Positions 52,508 to 56,714 of a DNA stretch of 56,714 nt are shown in pieces (the first letter of the stretch is position 1; each line of letters starts with the position of its first letter). The notes under the pieces are model-generated. The model had not been told where the DNA came from, did no database searches, and saw only the letters and a program-made list of their open reading frames with translations. The position numbers and the translations under genes are program-made. Location of the stretch: contig CAMYKS010000013.1 of assembly GCA_947259115.1 (NCBI GenBank), forward strand, positions 1 to 56,714. Direction: 5' to 3'. The DNA is from an uncultured Desulfobulbaceae bacterium. GTDB taxonomy: Bacteria; Desulfobacterota; Desulfobulbia; Desulfobulbales; BM004.

Positions 52508-53434
52508 ATGAATACCCAGAGTATAAATGTAAAAAAAGTGAATGATACCATTGAAGACCAAAAAAAGGATTTGCAATCCCAAAACCAAATGGCCCTGTTC
52601 AGATACATGCAGGATGTAAATTCCTACAAACTCCTGAACGCTGAGGATACTGAAGATCTGGTTCACAGGTACCAGAATAATGGTGACCTGCAGGCTGGTA
52701 ATGATTTAATTACTGCCAACTTGCGCCTTGTTGTAAAAATTGCAGGAGATTTTCAAAAATACTGGACAAACAACTTTCTTGATCTGGTTCAGGAGGGCAA
52801 TATCGGTCTTATCAAGGCGATCAATAAATTTGAGCCGAGCCGGGGTATTAAATTTTCCTATTATGCTACCTTTTGGATTCGGGCCTATATCCTGAAATTT
52901 ATCATGGACAACTGGCGTCTGGTCAAACTCGGCACCACCCAGGTTCAACGAAAACTCTTTTACAAATTGAATAAAGAAAAAAAACACCTTGAAGCAAATG
53001 GCATAAAACCGGAAAGCAGCCTACTGGCCAAGCGTTTGGATGTCAGGGAGAAGGATATCATTGAGATGGAGCAGCGGTTCAACGGCCCTGACATTTCCAT
53101 TGAAAGCCCAGTCAGCCCCGACTCGACAACGGAACATAAAGATCTTCTGGCCCAGGAGGGTCCTTCAGTTGAAGATATCGCGGCCAAAAGGGAAGTCATA
53201 GAAAAAATCAAGGCTTTTCTTAATAAACAAAAGGACTCGTTTTGCGACAGAGAAAAAGTGATTCTCGAAGACAGACTGCTGCAGGATGATTCACGCTCTT
53301 TAAAAAACATTGCCGAACAGTTTGATATATCAAGGGAACGCATCCGGCAGATAGAGGCAAGGCTGTTGAAAAAGATAGGTAAAACCTTACAGCAGGAAAT
53401 GCCTGACATCGGCTATAGTCTTCCCGCTGCATAA
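52508..53434 (+). CDS. rpoH: RpoH-like (sigma-32) RNA polymerase sigma factor
   Basis: 308 residues. Region 2 has NLRLVVKIAGDFQKYW, DLVQEGNIGLIKAINKF and FWIRAYILKFI; region 3 follows; region 4 ends with REKVILEDRLLQDD and DISRERIRQIEARLLKKI (helix-turn-helix for the -35 element). The box QRKLFYKLN after NWRLVKLGTTQ is the RpoH box between regions 2 and 3 that separates this class from RpoD and RpoS. It would direct heat-shock or envelope-stress transcription. AACAGGAAACTG lies before ATG 52508. A bidirectional terminator follows. Confidence 0.9.
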   Translation: MNTQSINVKKVNDTIEDQKKDLQSQNQMALFRYMQDVNSYKLLNAEDTEDLVHRYQNNGDLQAGNDLITANLRLVVKIAGDFQKYWTNNFLDLVQEGNIGLIKAINKFEPSRGIKFSYYATFWIRAYILKFIMDNWRLVKLGTTQVQRKLFYKLNKEKKHLEANGIKPESSLLAKRLDVREKDIIEMEQRFNGPDISIESPVSPDSTTEHKDLLAQEGPSVEDIAAKREVIEKIKAFLNKQKDSFCDREKVILEDRLLQDDSRSLKNIAEQFDISRERIRQIEARLLKKIGKTLQQEMPDIGYSLPAA

Positions 53435-53472
53435 TCAATTTTGCGAATAACATTCTGCAGCGTTTACATAGC

Positions 53473-53511
53473 AGAAAATGCCGGAGTAGTTCACACTGCT
53501 CCGGCATTTTC
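53473..53511. terminator. Bidirectional intrinsic terminator
   Basis: GAAAATGCCGGAG and CTCCGGCATTTTC form a perfect 13-bp stem around a 12-base loop. A runs and T runs at its edges suit termination on both strands, for rpoH and the converging secreted-protein gene. Confidence 0.85.
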
Positions 53512-53528
53512 CGGCTCTAATAACCTGA

Positions 53529-54350
53529 CTATTTCTCCTGGCCCATCTGCTGCATCATCTCCTGGAGCATCTGCTGCAATTTCTCCGGGTCCATCTCCTG
53601 GCCGCCCATCATACCCTCCTGCGAAGGCATTCCCCTTCCAGGCTGACCAGGGAAATTCCCCTGCATGGATTCCTGCATCTTCTGTTCCATGTCCACCACT
53701 CTGTAACCAGGCGGTATGTCTAAACCTCCTGCAGGGACTGATGCATTGCTGCTTATCCGCATTACTTCAGAGTCCGTGGAGCCATTACTGTCCATTGTTT
53801 TCAGGGGAAAGCCAAGTTTCTGGTATGTTTTTTCAAAGCTGACCTCAGCTGAATCACAGGGATCCATCATTCCCATACCGAAATCCATATTTTCGGTATG
53901 CACCTCTTTTTCCAATGACTCAAATATTTTCAATGACCGAAAGTCGTCCATCACTTTTTTAGACAGGAATTCGTCTGAGCATTTTCTGCCATTGACAATA
54001 AATTGATAATGCTCGGTGGCATAACCAGCAACTAACGGCCCCTGCCCCACTTTGATAAATTTGGCATCAAATTTCTTTGCAGCCGGCTTGCTGGAACCAC
54101 CACGGAAAGCAGTGCTCAAATCAAGCGCCTCCTTCTCTTCGGTATTTATGGCATACATTTTCCCGGTCTCGGCATGGAAAAGCATATAATTGGGGTCATT
54201 GCTGCTCTCGATGCGCATTTTAGAACCTTCAATCCACGTTTTTTCTGTGCTGCCTCCGGCGCCCATTGTTTCAATTAAAGTTGCCGCAATACCTGAAGCT
54301 GAGTAACAAAGCACTACTACAGTTAACACAAACAGATTTATGATACCCAT
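53529..54350 (-). CDS. Secreted DUF4412-like protein with Met/Gln-rich tail
   Basis: 273 residues. A signal peptide (about 1-22, ending GIAA) precedes a domain (about 25-205) with WIEGSKMRIESS, MYAINTEEKEALDL and GYATEHYQFIVNGRKCSDEF, which resembles DUF4412-type lipoprotein-like folds. The last 60 residues are very rich in Met, Gln, Gly and Pro (MQQMGQEK at the end), possibly a metal-binding or flexible tail. It may be exported. No partner is adjacent. It converges with rpoH on a shared terminator. Confidence 0.65.
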   Translation of the reverse strand: MGIINLFVLTVVVLCYSASGIAATLIETMGAGGSTEKTWIEGSKMRIESSNDPNYMLFHAETGKMYAINTEEKEALDLSTAFRGGSSKPAAKKFDAKFIKVGQGPLVAGYATEHYQFIVNGRKCSDEFLSKKVMDDFRSLKIFESLEKEVHTENMDFGMGMMDPCDSAEVSFEKTYQKLGFPLKTMDSNGSTDSEVMRISSNASVPAGGLDIPPGYRVVDMEQKMQESMQGNFPGQPGRGMPSQEGMMGGQEMDPEKLQQMLQEMMQQMGQEK

Positions 54351-54893
54351 TTACTCATTTCCTCCGTGTACATTTTTGTACCGTTAAAGCTGTAATCAAT
54401 GTATCTACAAGCTTCTCTGATCTTCTTCGCCAACTACCCTTCCAGTTCAATTTCAAGCGATCTTTTCTTCCGGGCTTTTTCTTCCTCCTCCACTTTTATT
54501 TCAAGGGTCATATAGGAGGGAAATCATGAATGACCCTTTTCTCATTCTGACCCAATTCATGAATTCCTGCTCTATTTTATCTGCCACCTGAAGGATGCTC
54601 GAAGCAGTTTCAAGGTTCGACTTTTTCTCAACACTCTTAATAAAAGACCACTTCACAACCCATGGTGCAGCATTCAAACATTATAATTAAATTGAATTAT
54701 TATCTATATAAAGCATGGCAGATATTTACAATAACAAACCTTAAAAATTTTATATGCACATTGGATTTCTTATAAAAAACAAAAACCTAGTACCAAGGTA
54801 CAATAGATTTATTGCCATAACGAAATATATTTAAAGTACGCACAATCTATAAAGATTCTTTTCATACTTTAAATAATAAAGGGAGTAACAGTC
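54351..54893. other. Intergenic stretch of about 540 bp upstream of the adhesin gene
   Basis: AAGGGTCAT (54503-54511) and ATGACCCTT (54540-54548) form an inverted pair whose loop holds AGGAGG and an ATG opening a 21-codon frame on the plus strand; its reality is doubtful. On the minus strand 54530-54680 has a coding-like frame (KKSNLETASSILQVADKI) with no start or family, perhaps gene debris. GTACCAAGGTAC (54790-54801) is a palindrome upstream of the adhesin and might be an operator. Confidence 0.4.
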
Positions 54894-56714
54894 ATGGCTA
54901 CAGCAGAAAATTTAACTGACATTACGAATGGCAATCAAGTTGTTGGTAAAGTTGCCATCTTATATGGCAATGTAAAAGCCTTATCAATTGATGGAACTGA
55001 GCGTATTCTTGGTCCCAATAGCCCTATTTTTGCACATGATAGAATTATTACTGAAAGCGATGGTAGGGTTTCAATTATTATGGATGATCCTGTGCAGTCA
55101 CAGTTAGACATCGGCAGGATGAGCCATATAGTCATAGATGAGGATATCTTTGGCGGTGCAACCACTGAAGATATTGCAGCGGCAGCAGCTGAAATAGAGC
55201 AGATTCAGAAAGCTCTTCTAGCTGATGATTTTGATCCGACTGTAGAATTAGAGGCGCCTGCATCAGGTGGGGTCAGTGTTGCCGGCGGAGGACATCCGGT
55301 TGCCGAATTTACCCGAACCACTTATGAGGGACAGGTTACCAGCGGCTTGGAAACCACAAAATACACAGGCGACACGGTTGATACAATTTCCGGGGCACAT
55401 CAAACTCCGGGACCTTCAGTATCAATTGCAATTAATGCTGAAGGCGGCCAGGTACCCGAAGGTTCTGATGCGATCTTTACCGTTACCATCACTGATGCTT
55501 CCGAGGCTTCTCAGTTGACCCTTGGCCTGAGTGACGGGAGCGCTATAGCTTCTTCCGACTACAACCTCAGAACGTTCCAGTATGATGATGGTTCCGGCTG
55601 GCAGGATATAACCGGTCCGATAACATTATCAGCCGGTACCAATACCCTTCTTGTCCGGACCGATACAGTCGCAGATGCTATTGACGAACCTAACGAAACC
55701 TTCTCCCTGTCTGCAGAAGTTGTTAATGCAAATGGTGCATCTTCCTCCGGTTCAGCCATGGCCACAATTGTTGACGATGATGTTCCTGCAGTTACAGTTT
55801 CTGATGATACACAGGTTGAGGGAAGTACTGAAACATTCACGGTTACTGTCAGCAAAGCTGCAGATGGCGCGCAGCTTAACTTACATTTAACAGACGGCAG
55901 TGCTGAGTCTCCGGCTGATTATAATGCTGCAATATTTGAGTATTCCATTGATGATGGAGATACCTGGCAGGATATAAGCGGACCCATCAACTTAACCGCA
56001 GGGAATCATGAAATCCTGGTTCGGACTGACACTGCGGTTGACGAACTGCTTGAAGGAGACGAGAATTTCTTCCTGAATGCTACATTGAACAATGAGGGTG
56101 GTGACCCTGTTGTTGGCACAGGAGAAGGTATTATTAATGAAGGCACCCCTGAACCCGAACCTGAGCCTGATACTGGCGGACCCGAACCTGGACCTGAACC
56201 AGTACCGCAGCCGCCAATTACTGTCTATGTTTCGGACGACTATATTCTCGAAGGAGACGATGGAGTCTTTACAGTCACCGTTGGTAATGCACCGGATGGT
56301 GCCCAGTTGAATCTTGGAATGAGTGAGGGTTCTGCTTATGACCCGCAGGATTATCACGCAGTCAAATTTGAATACAATGACGGTGATGGCTGGGAACCTG
56401 TAACAGGCCCGATTGAAATTCCGGCCGGTAACAGTTCATTCCAGGTTAGAACAGATACCGTTGATGATACTGTTGACGAACATAATGAGAATTTCTTTGT
56501 CAATGCTTCCATATCCGATACCGGGGGTATAATTATTGCTGATTCCGGCACCGGAGTTATCCTGGACAATGATGCACCTCCGCCACCTCCTCTGCCACCA
56601 CAAAACGAACTGGCGGACGGTGACGAGACTGTCTCCACTGCTGAGGATACGGTCAAGACAGGCAATGTACTGGACAACACCAGCAACCCCGACGGGCCGG
56701 ACGCTGCTTCCGTT
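54894..56714 (+). CDS. LapA/BapA-like giant adhesin, N-terminal part (runs off the window)
   Basis: 607 codons are visible with no stop. Residues 1-125 form a retention module: GNQVVGKVAILYGNVKALS, FAHDRIITESDGRVSIIM and DIAAAAAEIEQIQKALLADD, as in LapA-type adhesins held in the outer membrane until the protease LapG cuts. Where LapG normally finds (T/A/P)AAG the sequence is LEAPASGG (about residues 121-128). Three Calx-beta-like domains follow (about 174-296, 297-417, 441-560), each with QDI-GPI and VRTDT, and a Pro/Glu linker (PEPEPEP, about 418-440). A bacterial Ig-like domain begins near 575. GGGAG before ATG 54894 supports the start. The gene's size and C-terminal type I secretion signal lie beyond the window. 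Confidence 0.85.
   Translation, partial: MATAENLTDITNGNQVVGKVAILYGNVKALSIDGTERILGPNSPIFAHDRIITESDGRVSIIMDDPVQSQLDIGRMSHIVIDEDIFGGATTEDIAAAAAEIEQIQKALLADDFDPTVELEAPASGGVSVAGGGHPVAEFTRTTYEGQVTSGLETTKYTGDTVDTISGAHQTPGPSVSIAINAEGGQVPEGSDAIFTVTITDASEASQLTLGLSDGSAIASSDYNLRTFQYDDGSGWQDITGPITLSAGTNTLLVRTDTVADAIDEPNETFSLSAEVVNANGASSSGSAMATIVDDDVPAVTVSDDTQVEGSTETFTVTVSKAADGAQLNLHLTDGSAESPADYNAAIFEYSIDDGDTWQDISGPINLTAGNHEILVRTDTAVDELLEGDENFFLNATLNNEGGDPVVGTGEGIINEGTPEPEPEPDTGGPEPGPEPVPQPPITVYVSDDYILEGDDGVFTVTVGNAPDGAQLNLGMSEGSAYDPQDYHAVKFEYNDGDGWEPVTGPIEIPAGNSSFQVRTDTVDDTVDEHNENFFVNASISDTGGIIIADSGTGVILDNDAPPPPPLPPQNELADGDETVSTAEDTVKTGNVLDNTSNPDGPDAASV

Noticed and set aside
54503..54602. 21-codon ORF with AGGAGG in the loop of an inverted repeat
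   Set aside because: Too short, no recognisable product, and the neighbourhood looks like debris; chance cannot be excluded.
1..56714. tRNA, rRNA, CRISPR arrays and prophage genes
   Set aside because: Looked for by eye through conserved tRNA T-arm sequences, rRNA cores, short regular repeats and phage gene words; none was convincing.

Overview
The window looks like chromosomal DNA from a Gram-negative, probably anaerobic or metal/sulfate-respiring member of the Desulfobacterota (Deltaproteobacteria). That call is an inference from the mix of genes: a CXXCH/CX4CH multihaem cytochrome, a NapH-like membrane ferredoxin, PEP-CTERM proteins with sigma-54-type promoters, ole hydrocarbon genes, an MshEN-type pilus ATPase and many hybrid histidine kinases. 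No rRNA, tRNA, CRISPR array, prophage or complete insertion sequence was seen.

Layout. (1) 0-8.9 kb is AT-rich accessory DNA. It holds a decayed REP-associated transposase, a membrane ferredoxin, small orphan genes, a ferritin-like/GGDEF protein and a higBA toxin-antitoxin pair. Imperfect hairpins resembling integron attC sites separate several of these genes. A PAS protein, pyruvate kinase, IS3/Sel1 debris and three more small orphan genes follow. (2) 8.9-20.4 kb is a vitamin B12 locus on the minus strand: a Dph6-like PP-loop ATPase, a cobalamin riboswitch with terminator, a 43-codon ORF coupled to btuB, then exbB-exbD-tonB-btuF-btuC-btuD, then hyuA and a QTMAN/GTDC1-like glycosyltransferase. 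An ACT-domain gene faces it. (3) 20.8-25.1 kb holds two convergent hybrid histidine kinases. (4) 25.2-30.6 kb holds an M48 metalloprotease, oleD-oleC-oleB without oleA, and a cupin. (5) 31.6-35.6 kb holds a lipoprotein subtilase overlapping a PrcB-domain lipoprotein gene, plus two small ORFs. (6) 35.5-41.5 kb is a secreted three-gene minus-strand operon: a 1275-residue repeat protein, an Fn3-like protein and a multihaem cytochrome c. (7) 42-44.5 kb holds a truncated RND pump and three orphan genes separated by a conserved ~65-bp repeat, again cassette-like. (8) 44.6-48.1 kb holds two PEP-CTERM genes with matching sigma-54 promoters and upstream palindromes, then a gene-poor stretch with a Fur-like box, terminators and a broken diguanylate cyclase. 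(9) 48.2-54.4 kb holds a UspB-like protein, a PilB/MshE ATPase, a cyclic-nucleotide-binding protein, a DUF302 protein, a glycine-zipper lipoprotein, an RpoH-like sigma factor and a secreted Met/Gln-rich protein. (10) From 54.9 kb to the end runs the start of a giant LapA-like adhesin.

Themes. Region 2 is a self-contained B12 acquisition system under riboswitch control with its own energising complex. Regions 6, 8 and 10 are about building the cell surface and biofilm. Cyclic-di-GMP recurs: a GGDEF protein, a GGDEF pseudogene, an MshEN motif on the pilus ATPase and a LapA retention module. The parts least explained by known families are the small ORF between riboswitch and btuB, the two cassette-like tracts, and the sigma-54/palindrome control of the PEP-CTERM genes.
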